Positions 7,824-15,548 of a DNA stretch of 64,000 nucleotides are shown here, one piece after another. The DNA is taken from the NCBI RefSeq assembly GCF_018998565.1, contig NZ_JAHNZO010000006.1, positions 62,001-126,000 on the forward strand. Reading direction: 5' to 3'. The notes under the pieces were generated by a model. The model saw only the letters and a list, made by a program, of their open reading frames with translations, searched no databases and had not been told where the DNA came from. The DNA is from Paenibacillus oleatilyticus (GTDB taxonomy: Bacteria; Bacillota; Bacilli; Paenibacillales; NBRC-103111). Position 1 is the first letter of the stretch; every line of letters starts with the position of its first letter. The position numbers were made by a program, and so were the translations under genes.

Positions 7824-8897
7824 TTACTTAGCGTAGCCCGATCGCCTTGCATAGGTGGAGATATCAATTCCCCGAACCGAGCACCACTCTGCCGTTTCCG
7901 ATGTAATAACGATCGGAAGCTCGTGCAGAGCTTCAATCCGGGATGCGCCCAACGCCGTCATGAGCAGCCGGAGCTCTTGATGCCATGACGTGATTTGTTC
8001 GATCAGCGCTTCGGTCCCCGATGTTCGCAGCACTCGCAGCATGGCTCCGGCCATACCGACCGCGGAGGCTCCAAGCGTTAAAGCTTTGCAAATCTCAAGC
8101 GCGCCTGTAATGCCGCCTGTCGCGACGACTGCCACGTCCTGCCGGTCCAAACGATGCTTAGCCTCCAATACTTCCATCAGCGCGATGCTGGTCTTGCAGC
8201 CCCAATCGTTCAACCAATCCATCGGCAGATCACGCCGGGCATTCTCGATTGCGGCGAAATTGGTGCCTCCCGATCCGCCGACATCGATACAACCGACCCC
8301 ACAGCCGATCAACTTCTCGGCACTCTCTCGCACCATGCCGAAGCCGACCTCCTTGACGATAACGGGAACGCCCGCCCGTTCGACGATCGTCCGGATCCGC
8401 TCCAGCATTCCCAGGAAATCTCTGTCCCCTTCGGGCATGATCAGCTCCTGCATCACATTCAGGTGGATTTGAAGCCCGTCGGCCTGCAGCATATCCACCG
8501 CTCTTAGCGCTTGCTCCAGCGTCGCTTCGCTGCCAAGATTGCCAAATATGATGCCGCTCGGGTTTATCTTTCTTACGATACGGTAGCTTTCAGCCGTCTC
8601 CGGGTTTTTGATGGCGGCCATCTGCGAGCCTACCGCCATGGCAAGTCCTGTCTCTCGAGCGGCAACGGCAAGCTCCCGGTTAATTTCTTCGGTCTCGCGG
8701 GCTCCTCCGGTCATCGCATTAATAACAATCGGCGAGCTCAATAAGAGTTCGCCGATTCGGGTATACAATGCTATGGATTCCGAAGAAATACCGGGGAGAC
8801 AATTATGGACCAGCTTAATGTCGCGGAAGCCCTGCTCGCCGCTTTGTCCAAGCCGGAGTGCATGATGAACATGCTCCATTTTTCGCGGTATGCGCAC
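7824..8897 (-). CDS. fni: Type 2 isopentenyl-diphosphate delta-isomerase
   Basis: FMN-dependent enzyme of 357 residues that interconverts isopentenyl and dimethylallyl diphosphate for isoprenoid synthesis. Family landmarks are the N-terminal RKMEHVHHAL, the FMN-binding MTGGARETEEINRELA, AVGSQMAAI, QIHLNVMQELIMPEGDRDF, IVKEVGFGM, the glycine-rich VGGSGGTNFAAIE and ATGGITGALEICKALTLGA. The type 2 enzyme is usual in Bacillales. The start is GTG, with AGAGGT seven bases upstream. It lies between yphA and the S1-domain gene, as in B. subtilis. Confidence 0.95.
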   Translation of the reverse strand: MRIPRKMEHVHHALRLGQSGEQGFRDIKLVHNCLPGISSESIALYTRIGELLLSSPIVINAMTGGARETEEINRELAVAARETGLAMAVGSQMAAIKNPETAESYRIVRKINPSGIIFGNLGSEATLEQALRAVDMLQADGLQIHLNVMQELIMPEGDRDFLGMLERIRTIVERAGVPVIVKEVGFGMVRESAEKLIGCGVGCIDVGGSGGTNFAAIENARRDLPMDWLNDWGCKTSIALMEVLEAKHRLDRQDVAVVATGGITGALEICKALTLGASAVGMAGAMLRVLRTSGTEALIEQITSWHQELRLLMTALGASRIEALHELPIVITSETAEWCSVRGIDISTYARRSGYAK

Positions 8898-8930
8898 CCC
8901 TGATACCTCTTTTCGTCTATAGACAGCGGT

Positions 8931-10148
8931 TTACTTGAATTTGCTCAGCTTGTCGCCAAAACGCTCTCCGAGCGTCAGGTTCAGACCTTGAAGCTCTTCG
9001 TGGGAAACGGATTCCCGTTTCGGCGCGCGCTCTCTTTCCGGTCTCGGCTCGCGGGCAGGCGCTTCTTCCGTTTCTTTGATGCTGAGCGAAATGCGCTTCT
9101 CGCCTGGGTTCATATCCAACACTTTCACTTGAACCTCTTGACCTTCCTTCAGCACTTCGAACGGCGTTGCGATGTGGCGGTGTGCGATTTGGGAAATATG
9201 AACCAATCCCTCAACCCCGGGAGCCACTTCGATGAACGCGCCGAATTGCACGAGCCGTTTAACGGTACCGGTGACGATATCCCCGATATTGATCTTGTTC
9301 TTAACGGATTCCCAAGGTCCTGGCTGCGTTGCTTTGATGCTCAAGGAGATACGCTCGTTGGCCGGATCCAATTTCAGAACTTGAACGCGGACTTGGTCGC
9401 CTTCCTTCACGACTTCGGACGCGTGCTCGACATGATGCCAAGCCATCTCGGAGATATGAACGAGTCCGTCTACGCCGCCGATATCGACAAATGCGCCGAA
9501 TTGCGTCAAACGTTGAACCGTACCCGTCAGCTCTTGACCGACCGACAGTTTGGAAATCGTTTCTTGCTTTTGCGCTTCGAACTCTTCATCCAGCACGTCT
9601 TTTTGAGAAAGAATGACTTTGTTTTTCTCGCGGTCCATTTCTTTCACGCGCAGACGCAGCGTGCGGCCTTTGTAATCGCTGAAATCTTCGACGAACGTGC
9701 GCTCAACCATGGAAGCCGGAACGAATCCGCGCAGACCTACGTCAACGACAAGACCGCCTTTAACCACTTCGGCGACTTTCGCTTCGAGGATCGTTTTGTT
9801 TTCCATGTCGGCTGCAAGCTTCTCCCACGATTTCTCGCTGTCGATGGCGCGCTTGGAAAGCACAAGCTTTTCCTTATTGTCATCGATGGTAACAACTTTC
9901 AGCTCGATGTCTTGACCGACTTGTACGATCTCTTCCGCATTGTCCAGTTGGACGGACGAAAGCTCGCGCACTGGCACGATGCCATCGTATTTGTAGCCTA
10001 CGTCGACAACCGCTTGATCCGCATCCACTTTAATGACTTTGCCGGTAACGATGTCGCCTTTTTTGATGATGCTGACATTCGCCATGGACTCTTCCTGAGA
10101 TACCTCTGCGGATTGAACTTCTTGATCGAATTTTGTTTCTTCTGACAT
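8931..10148 (-). CDS. ypfD: S1-domain RNA-binding protein (YpfD, ribosomal S1-like)
   Basis: Protein of 405 residues built from four tandem S1 (OB-fold) domains; repeats three and four are especially clear, each with VGQ/IGD-x-VTGTV-x-RL-x-QFGAFV/I-x-V...VEGLVHIS. The N terminus is acidic (SEETKFDQEVQSAEVSQEES) and the tail is charged (EPRPERERAPKRES). In Firmicutes this four-domain protein is called RpsA or YpfD and is not an essential ribosome component like the six-domain E. coli S1. The ATG at 10148 is preferred over a TTG six bases upstream. Confidence 0.92.
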   Translation of the reverse strand: MSEETKFDQEVQSAEVSQEESMANVSIIKKGDIVTGKVIKVDADQAVVDVGYKYDGIVPVRELSSVQLDNAEEIVQVGQDIELKVVTIDDNKEKLVLSKRAIDSEKSWEKLAADMENKTILEAKVAEVVKGGLVVDVGLRGFVPASMVERTFVEDFSDYKGRTLRLRVKEMDREKNKVILSQKDVLDEEFEAQKQETISKLSVGQELTGTVQRLTQFGAFVDIGGVDGLVHISEMAWHHVEHASEVVKEGDQVRVQVLKLDPANERISLSIKATQPGPWESVKNKINIGDIVTGTVKRLVQFGAFIEVAPGVEGLVHISQIAHRHIATPFEVLKEGQEVQVKVLDMNPGEKRISLSIKETEEAPAREPRPERERAPKRESVSHEELQGLNLTLGERFGDKLSKFK

Positions 10149-10239
10149 GTCCAATTACCCTCCTTAAACAACCTGACAACGTGTAATGTATTTGGATAAA
10201 AAATTTACTTCATCATTTTCTTAAGTATGCCACAATTTA

Positions 10240-10821
10240 TCATTTCGATTCGTGCTGCTTGACCATGCTTCGGATCGTGCTCATGATTTTGTCGGTCGCC
10301 TGTTCCAAGCCTTCCGAACCGCTGTTCTCAAATTCGCTCAAATCGACTGGCGGACCATACACGACCTTCATTTGCCGAAACGGCTTATAATTGCCGATAA
10401 TGGCTGCCGGAATGACCACAGCCCCGGACTTCAATGCCAGGCTGGCCGCTCCCTTTTTACCCATGCCTCCCGCGTTGCTGCGCGTCCCTTCCGGGAAAAT
10501 GCCCATAACCTCGCCGTCTTTAAGCAGTTGCAGCGACAAGCGGATCGATTCTTTGCTGACACCCCCGCGTTTGACGGGAAATGCTGCTATTCTCGGCAAA
10601 ATGTACCCTAAAACAGGAACGTCGAACAGCTCGGCCTTGGCCATGTAGTGCACCTTTCGCTTCAGCGGAGAGCCCATCAGCGGCGGGTCCCAGTTGCTGG
10701 TGTGGTTGCCGCACAGAACGACGGCGCCTTCGGCGGGAATGTTCTCAAGCCCTTCCGCCCGCAAAAAAAACACGGTGCGGAACAAGACGCGAAAAATCCC
10801 TCGAAAAAAGACGTACAACAT
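10240..10821 (-). CDS. plsC: 1-acyl-sn-glycerol-3-phosphate acyltransferase
   Basis: Membrane-associated enzyme of about 193 residues that acylates lysophosphatidate to phosphatidate, acting after PlsY. The acyltransferase motifs are all visible: NHTSNWDPPLM (H-x4-D), AFPVKRGG, IFPEGTRS and VVIPAAIIGN. The ATG at 10821 starts just after the cmk stop codon; a run of G residues upstream serves as ribosome binding site. The gene is cotranscribed with cmk, as in many Bacillales. Confidence 0.93.
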   Translation of the reverse strand: MLYVFFRGIFRVLFRTVFFLRAEGLENIPAEGAVVLCGNHTSNWDPPLMGSPLKRKVHYMAKAELFDVPVLGYILPRIAAFPVKRGGVSKESIRLSLQLLKDGEVMGIFPEGTRSNAGGMGKKGAASLALKSGAVVIPAAIIGNYKPFRQMKVVYGPPVDLSEFENSGSEGLEQATDKIMSTIRSMVKQHESK

Positions 10822-10822
10822 G

Positions 10823-11503
10823 CTATTGCCCCCCACCGACCTGGAGCTTGCAAAGCTCCAAAATGCGATCCACCACTTGCGGTATCGTCATATCGGTCGT
10901 ATCCAGCAGCACGGCATCCGGCGCTTTTACAAGCGGCGATGCCTCTCGCTGCTCGTCCATCCGGTCCCGCTCCGCTATATCGCGCTCCAATCGCTCAAGC
11001 GTGATATCCGGCTGCGAATCGCAAATTTCTTTAAACCGGCGCTGGGCGCGGACACTGACGCTTGCGGTCAAAAACACCTTGACCTCAGCGTCCGGCAACA
11101 CATGACTGCCGATATCCCGGCCGTCCATGACGATTCCTTTGCTTTGGGCCATTTCCTGCTGTTTGGCGGTAAGGATATTGCGAATTTCAGCGATGGAAGC
11201 AATTCTGGAGACGTTTCCGGTCACCTCCGCAAGGCGAATCATGCCCGTCACGTCTTCGCCATCGACAAAGACCATTTGGCCATCGCTGCCCGGCACTAAG
11301 CGAATGTCCATACGGCCTGTGAGCGCAATCATGTCCGAGATCTGTTCCGCTTGAAGGCCTTCCCGTAAAATCTTCCAGGTCACGGCTCGGTACATGGCTC
11401 CCGTATCGACATAAACGAAGCCGAGCGCACCGGCGACCAGACGAGCGATCGTGCTTTTCCCCGCTCCCGCCGGACCGTCGATTGCGATGTTAAACTTTTC
11501 CAA
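10823..11503 (-). CDS. cmk: Cytidylate kinase
   Basis: Enzyme of 226 residues that phosphorylates CMP and dCMP with ATP. The P-loop IDGPAGAGKSTIAR is at residues 7-20, followed by YVDTGAMYRAVTWK, the nucleotide-binding GRDIGSHVLPDAEVKVFLTA and the lid RDRMDEQREASPLVKAPDA. It heads a short operon with plsC. Together with the S1-domain gene downstream this reproduces the cmk-ypfD linkage of B. subtilis. Confidence 0.96.
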   Translation of the reverse strand: MEKFNIAIDGPAGAGKSTIARLVAGALGFVYVDTGAMYRAVTWKILREGLQAEQISDMIALTGRMDIRLVPGSDGQMVFVDGEDVTGMIRLAEVTGNVSRIASIAEIRNILTAKQQEMAQSKGIVMDGRDIGSHVLPDAEVKVFLTASVSVRAQRRFKEICDSQPDITLERLERDIAERDRMDEQREASPLVKAPDAVLLDTTDMTIPQVVDRILELCKLQVGGGQ

Positions 11504-11624
11504 GATGCGGCCTCCTTACAAAATGAAGCGGACGAGCAGCCTGAAAAAAAAACAGGCCGAAGCCTCGAACGAAGAAAATTATACCATAGTTTTACCGTGG
11601 ATTGCAAAACCCGCGCGCCCTCCA

Positions 11625-11858
11625 TTATTTTCCTTCCGCGGTCTGAAGCCGGGACATCGAATAAGGAAGTCCCTCCAACTGCTCCACCTTGACTAAAACA
11701 TAGCGGATTCGCGGGTTAAGAAGCAGCAACTGGGAAGCGACCAAAGCAATGGCGCATCCCGCCAATGCCCAGGTAATCCATCGTTCCATCCGTTGGGCAA
11801 ACTGCAAAAATAATTCTTCGTACCTATCGTCCGATTCATTTTGATTCTTTGTATTCAT
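11625..11858 (-). CDS. ypfB: YpfB-like single-pass membrane protein (DUF5359)
   Basis: Protein of 77 residues with a charged N terminus (MNTKNQNESDDRYEE), an amphipathic stretch, one transmembrane helix (WALAGCAIALVASQLLLL) and a short outer tail. Place between cmk and the PilZ gene matches ypfB of B. subtilis. The ATG at 11858 has GAGGTGG six bases upstream; the longer frame to 11882 lacks one. Function is unknown. Confidence 0.65.
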   Translation of the reverse strand: MNTKNQNESDDRYEELFLQFAQRMERWITWALAGCAIALVASQLLLLNPRIRYVLVKVEQLEGLPYSMSRLQTAEGK

Positions 11859-11924
11859 CAGCGGCCACCTCGTCCCATCCAATATTTGGGGGATAGTGTG
11901 CCCGTCGTGCCAAGCTATTATGTA

Positions 11925-12587
11925 TTATCTTTTGCGGAAATCAAGCTGCCGCTCAAAGCAGTAACGGATAATTTTTTGGCGGTCGCGGTCCGTGATCTCC
12001 GAAAATCGCATCATAACCTGCTTTTTACCCGTCTCCAGCTCTTTGACGCGCACGATTTCGCTCTTGAACGGCACATGCTCGATCTGGCCGTTCTTGAACG
12101 GGACCAGCAGCCAGCATTCGACCGTATGGCCGGACTCTACCGGCACGTAGCCTTCGCATAGAAACGATATGCCTCCACCCCCGACATCGTCGGTCAGCGA
12201 TACGAACTGCAGCTGCTCGGAGAACTTCACGGCGATTTCGAGTATGGCCGGCACACGCAAAAAGTTGCGGCGCTGCACTTTCGTGATCGATTCGGGGTCC
12301 GGTTTTTTGATCAGGACAAGCCGGATCACATCATCGGAAAATCCGAGTACGGACGAGTTGAAGTAGTTTTTGACGCCGCCCTCGGTTATAAAATAAACGG
12401 AAAGCTCGTCGCCCGGATACAAACGCTTCAGCTTCCCCGATTTGTCGTTCATGGGTATTTCCATCCTGATATATGCATCCGAGACGTCCGCAATTCTGGA
12501 TTTGTATTCCTGCTTTGCCTCTTCTTCATCGATGGAATTGATTTGGATAAAAAGCGTCTGGTTTACTTTCGGCAGCAATCGGCTCAC
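11925..12587 (-). CDS. ypfA: PilZ-domain c-di-GMP receptor, flagellar brake (MotI/YpfA)
   Basis: Protein of 220 residues with an N-terminal YcgR-like beta domain (PGDELSVYFITEG) and a C-terminal PilZ domain. The c-di-GMP binding motif R-x3-R is present in QRRNFLRVP and the second motif is SLTDDVGGGGISFLC, a D-x-G-x2-G variant of the usual D/N-x-S-x2-G. In B. subtilis the homologue YpfA (MotI, DgrA) stops the flagellar motor by binding MotA when c-di-GMP rises. The gene is upstream of ypfB and cmk, the usual neighbours. Confidence 0.85.
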   Translation of the reverse strand: MSRLLPKVNQTLFIQINSIDEEEAKQEYKSRIADVSDAYIRMEIPMNDKSGKLKRLYPGDELSVYFITEGGVKNYFNSSVLGFSDDVIRLVLIKKPDPESITKVQRRNFLRVPAILEIAVKFSEQLQFVSLTDDVGGGGISFLCEGYVPVESGHTVECWLLVPFKNGQIEHVPFKSEIVRVKELETGKKQVMMRFSEITDRDRQKIIRYCFERQLDFRKR

Positions 12588-12735
12588 CTCCCCGGAGTGT
12601 AAACTTCGATAAGTCCAAGCTTTATTATAGCACGTGAAGCGAATATGGGAAGGGGTGAGCGCGCGGCGTTCGGAGTTTTGTCGAAGCTTCTTTGGATTGT
12701 TAGGGAATGGCGGAATGAACGGTGGAGCGGCCTGC

Positions 12736-12847
12736 GGCGAAATCGCGATTGGCTAATGCTCAGACACGTTTTGACCCGGTCCCATGGAACAATTTTTTAT
12801 GGAATTGGGACCAGGTCAAAAAACTCGCCGCCAATCGCGATTTCGCC
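12736..12847. repeat. Nested inverted repeat in the motI-ypeB gap
   Basis: The 347-base gap between motI and ypeB holds a palindromic element. The outer arms, 12736-12753 and 12830-12847, are perfect 18-base inverted copies. The inner arms, 12769-12784 (TTTTGACCCGGTCCCA) and 12806-12821, match at 15 of 16 positions. The loop is 21 bases. No T-tract follows either arm, so it is not a plain terminator. It could be a REP/MITE-like mobile repeat or a structured RNA element. Confidence 0.7.
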
Positions 12848-12882
12848 TTCGGCTCATCATCCCGCAATCCTAATACAAATGC

Positions 12883-12907
12883 AAAAAAAGCCCGAACGCA
12901 TCGGGCT
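12883..12907 (-). terminator. Rho-independent terminator after ypeB
   Basis: On the minus strand AGCCCGA and TCGGGCT form a perfect seven-base stem around a five-base loop, followed by seven T. It lies 28 bases beyond the ypeB stop codon. Confidence 0.9.
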
Positions 12908-12934
12908 TGGGAGAGGACTAAAAAACATAAACCA

Positions 12935-14296
12935 TCAGGTTGGGGTGACGGCGGCGGCTTCTTCCGCGCCCAAGCGGTCGATTTTCTCTTGCGCGCCGCT
13001 CTCGGCGTTAACGTAGATCCGGTACAATCCGCCGTTGACGCGGCCGATAAACTGGTAGCAGAGCACCTCTTCGTCAATGTCGTTCTTGATCAGCGCCTGA
13101 TTGACGCTATCCGCTTTAAAATCGGCATTTAGCGTTTTACGGGCTTCGTCCGCCGTCAGCTTCGGCGCTTTGAGCTGGCGGTCCTTCTTGCCGTAAACAT
13201 AGTCGGTCGCTTCCAGCCCCGTCACTTCCCCGTTGTCGAGCGCCACCTGAACCGCGATTTTTTCCACGTAATTGATCACGTTGTTCGTGCGCGCCGCATA
13301 CGTCATATGGGCGATGTTGCCGTATTCGTCGTAGCTGACCGCGGTCATATTCTTGTAGCCGTGCTCATCCAGGAACTGCGCCCCGATGTCGCGCGCCTGC
13401 CGTAAGTCGAGCTTCTTCTCGGGGACGTTGCGGGAAGCCGCAAACCACAGAAGCTGGCCGCCTTTTTTGGAATAGTCCATATGAGCGCCGTCCGCCGTGC
13501 CCTGTTTGGGAGCCGTTACGCTAAAGGACTGGTACTCGGTCCCGGGACCGTTTTCTACGACCTGGAGTCCGGACGGGTCCTGGATGCCCAGAAACTGAGC
13601 GGCTTTTTGCTTAATTTCGTCGGCACTCACCTCCGGGCCGGAAAGCATGTGCATGTCCCGCTTCTGATACATGCTCATGACCGCCGGGCTCCAGTTGATT
13701 TCCGGATATTCGCGCACCTTCTTATCCACCGTTGTGAACCCGTCGACGATGACGTTGTCATGCGGTTCCTTCTGCGTAGCCAGCGCCAGCTCGACATCCA
13801 TCCAGCGCAAGTTGTTCTGGATGACCTTGCTCTGAACCCCGCGCAATTCTTTGGAAATTTCCGCCGCGCGCTCGTGCAGCGTATTGAGCGTCTTCATTTC
13901 GTTTCCGTCCAGCGGACTTTTGGAAAGGTCCCGGACTGCCGCCCGATAAGCAAAATTTGAAATATTAGCCAAAAACTCCTCGGTTTTGTTAAAAGGCAGC
14001 ATGGTCAGCGGCAGCTGACTGATTTCGTTCTGCGCTTCGCTCGTGATCCGCCAAACGTTGATCAGCCCTTTTTTATAGGCGTCCTGGGATGTCGAATTCA
14101 CCGCGAGCGTATTGCCAAGCTCCGTATGCAGCTTGTCCACGTGAAACGACAAATCGTGGAACGCCCGTTGATAATGGTTTTCCGCCTTGATCAAGACGGC
14201 GTTTTTCTCTTGATGCTCCATGTAGCCCCAGACCCCGGTGCCGATGAGCGCCACCAACAGAATCGGAAACATGACCATACTCAGTCTTTTGTACAT
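12935..14296 (-). CDS. ypeB: Germination protein YpeB
   Basis: Protein of about 453 residues with an N-terminal transmembrane/signal helix (MYKRLSMVMFPILLVALIGT) and a long exported region ending in PepSY-like segments (ITADEARKTLNADF, NGGLYRIYVNAESG). YpeB is needed in B. subtilis for deposition and stability of the cortex lytic enzyme SleB in the spore. In Bacillus ypeB follows sleB; here the upstream genes are a small zinc-ribbon ORF and prsW, and no sleB is in the window. The ATG at 14296 is preferred, AAGGGAG lying 11 bases upstream. Confidence 0.9.
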   Translation of the reverse strand: MYKRLSMVMFPILLVALIGTGVWGYMEHQEKNAVLIKAENHYQRAFHDLSFHVDKLHTELGNTLAVNSTSQDAYKKGLINVWRITSEAQNEISQLPLTMLPFNKTEEFLANISNFAYRAAVRDLSKSPLDGNEMKTLNTLHERAAEISKELRGVQSKVIQNNLRWMDVELALATQKEPHDNVIVDGFTTVDKKVREYPEINWSPAVMSMYQKRDMHMLSGPEVSADEIKQKAAQFLGIQDPSGLQVVENGPGTEYQSFSVTAPKQGTADGAHMDYSKKGGQLLWFAASRNVPEKKLDLRQARDIGAQFLDEHGYKNMTAVSYDEYGNIAHMTYAARTNNVINYVEKIAVQVALDNGEVTGLEATDYVYGKKDRQLKAPKLTADEARKTLNADFKADSVNQALIKNDIDEEVLCYQFIGRVNGGLYRIYVNAESGAQEKIDRLGAEEAAAVTPT

Positions 14297-14397
14297 GTTC
14301 GAGAAATCTCCCTTCATCAGCAAAACTTGGGCTTAGTTTTCGCCTGAAGCGAGACGGATTATTCACGAAGCGCAGAGATCGCAATCCAGCCGTTCAT

Positions 14398-14425
14398 AAA
14401 AAGAAAAAGCCGGCGCTTGGCCGAC
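14398..14425 (-). terminator. Rho-independent terminator between zinc-ribbon ORF and ypeB
   Basis: On the minus strand GTCGGC pairs with GCCGGC (one G-U) around a short loop, followed by a T-rich tail. It ends the transcript of the small ORF at 14437 and separates it from ypeB, implying that ypeB has its own promoter. Confidence 0.75.
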
Positions 14426-14436
14426 TCTTTCCCGGA

Positions 14437-14604
14437 CTAGAAATCAAGGGTTTCAATATCGAAATCTTTTTCATTGTTGCATATGCACTGCTTGAACCCG
14501 GTATCGATCTTTTCCTTTTCTTTCCGGCCCTTCAAGATGAATTTCTCGCCGCAATGCTTGCAGCGGATGGCGACTTTCACCCGCGGACTAACGACATTCA
14601 TCAT
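14437..14604 (-). CDS. Small zinc-ribbon-like protein
   Basis: Open frame of 54-55 codons beginning ATGATGAATGTC with GGAGGG immediately upstream; the second ATG (14601) is the better-spaced start. The product has CKHCGEKF (C-x2-C) in the first third and QCICNN (C-x-C) later, so it could bind one zinc. It is followed by its own terminator. No database family is recognised. The strong Shine-Dalgarno, the terminator and the cysteine pairs support a real gene. Confidence 0.65.
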   Translation of the reverse strand: MMNVVSPRVKVAIRCKHCGEKFILKGRKEKEKIDTGFKQCICNNEKDFDIETLDF

Positions 14605-14654
14605 ATCCCTCCGGTACGACCTATGGTTTTATATATCCATTATGGTCATTCCGG

Positions 14655-15347
14655 CTAAATTTTAACCTGATCCTCCCGCGTGGCGACCCGGAGCGGCGAT
14701 TTGGCATTGGCCCGGTTCACTTTGCGCAGGCTGCGCAACCACAAGAAGCTCATCAGCGGCACCATGAACCAGATCCAATACGCTTTGCTAAGGAGCAGCG
14801 TATAGTCGAACACCCCGTGCCAAAATACCGGCAGAGCCAACGACAAAAGCAGATGCTTGCGGGTATGCTCCGGCGTAAACTTTGCTTTTCCGAGATGATA
14901 GCCCATCATGACGCCGAACATGGCGTGACCGGACACCGGCAGGAACGCCCGAATCATAAGCGACGAAAAGCTGGAGCCGTTCAAAAACGCATAAAAAACG
15001 TTTTCGAGCGTGGCGAATCCGAGCGACACCGCTACCGCGTACACGATGCCGTCGTACGGTTCGTCGAACGAAGCATGTTTGAAGGTAATGAAATAAACAA
15101 GAAACCACTTGAAAAATTCCTCAGGCAGCGAAGAGATGAGGAACGAAAAAACGAACGGGTCCTCACCGAGCCCATGCACCAGAGCCCGCTGCAGCACCAT
15201 GATGGGGAATACGATCAAAACGCCGAACAAGAACAGCCTGATTACTAAAGAGATCGGCTCCGTATCGTATCGGTCTTTTAAATAAAAATAGGCCAGCAGA
15301 GCGACACCCGGCGCGATAGCCGCCGTCAGGACAGTTAAGACGCTCAA
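14655..15347 (-). CDS. prsW: PrsW-family intramembrane protease
   Basis: Multi-spanning membrane protein of 230 residues. The glutamic-type protease motifs are visible: SSLPEEFFKWF (E-E-x3-K), LGFATLENVFYAF (F-x2-E-N) and PVSGHAMFGVMMGY with an active-site region His. In B. subtilis PrsW makes the first cut in the anti-sigma factor RsiW, releasing sigma-W. Neither sigW nor rsiW is in the window. The position near ypeB is as in B. subtilis (ypeB, sleB, prsW). Confidence 0.9.
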   Translation of the reverse strand: MSVLTVLTAAIAPGVALLAYFYLKDRYDTEPISLVIRLFLFGVLIVFPIMVLQRALVHGLGEDPFVFSFLISSLPEEFFKWFLVYFITFKHASFDEPYDGIVYAVAVSLGFATLENVFYAFLNGSSFSSLMIRAFLPVSGHAMFGVMMGYHLGKAKFTPEHTRKHLLLSLALPVFWHGVFDYTLLLSKAYWIWFMVPLMSFLWLRSLRKVNRANAKSPLRVATREDQVKI

Positions 15348-15390
15348 AGTGTCTCCCCTCCGTTACAATAGGTTAAACCCGCCCGCAGCA

Positions 15391-15427
15391 ACGGCCGGCC
15401 CCCGCAATTTTTGCGGATGCCGACCGT
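15391..15427. repeat. Strong hairpin upstream of prsW
   Basis: ACGGCCGGC (15391-15399) pairs with GCCGACCGT (15419-15427), and inside it CCGCAA pairs with TTGCGG. On the minus strand no T-tract follows, so the structure may protect or attenuate a read-through transcript from the helicase gene into prsW rather than terminate it. Confidence 0.5.
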
Positions 15428-15548
15428 GATACGGGCAGGCGCTTGTCGATATTTCTTATCTATGAATATTATAGACATTTTGAATGGCTTTTTCCATCAT
15501 TTCTTGGAATCTGGCATACACTTCCGCTCTCACCCGGCATCAGAAGCT

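Noticed and set aside
15456-15533. 25-codon minus-strand ORF from GTG between the helicase gene and prsW
   Set aside because: Codon pattern is plausible (ending with FQEMMEKAIQNVYNIHR) but no Shine-Dalgarno sequence precedes the start and it is too short to support.
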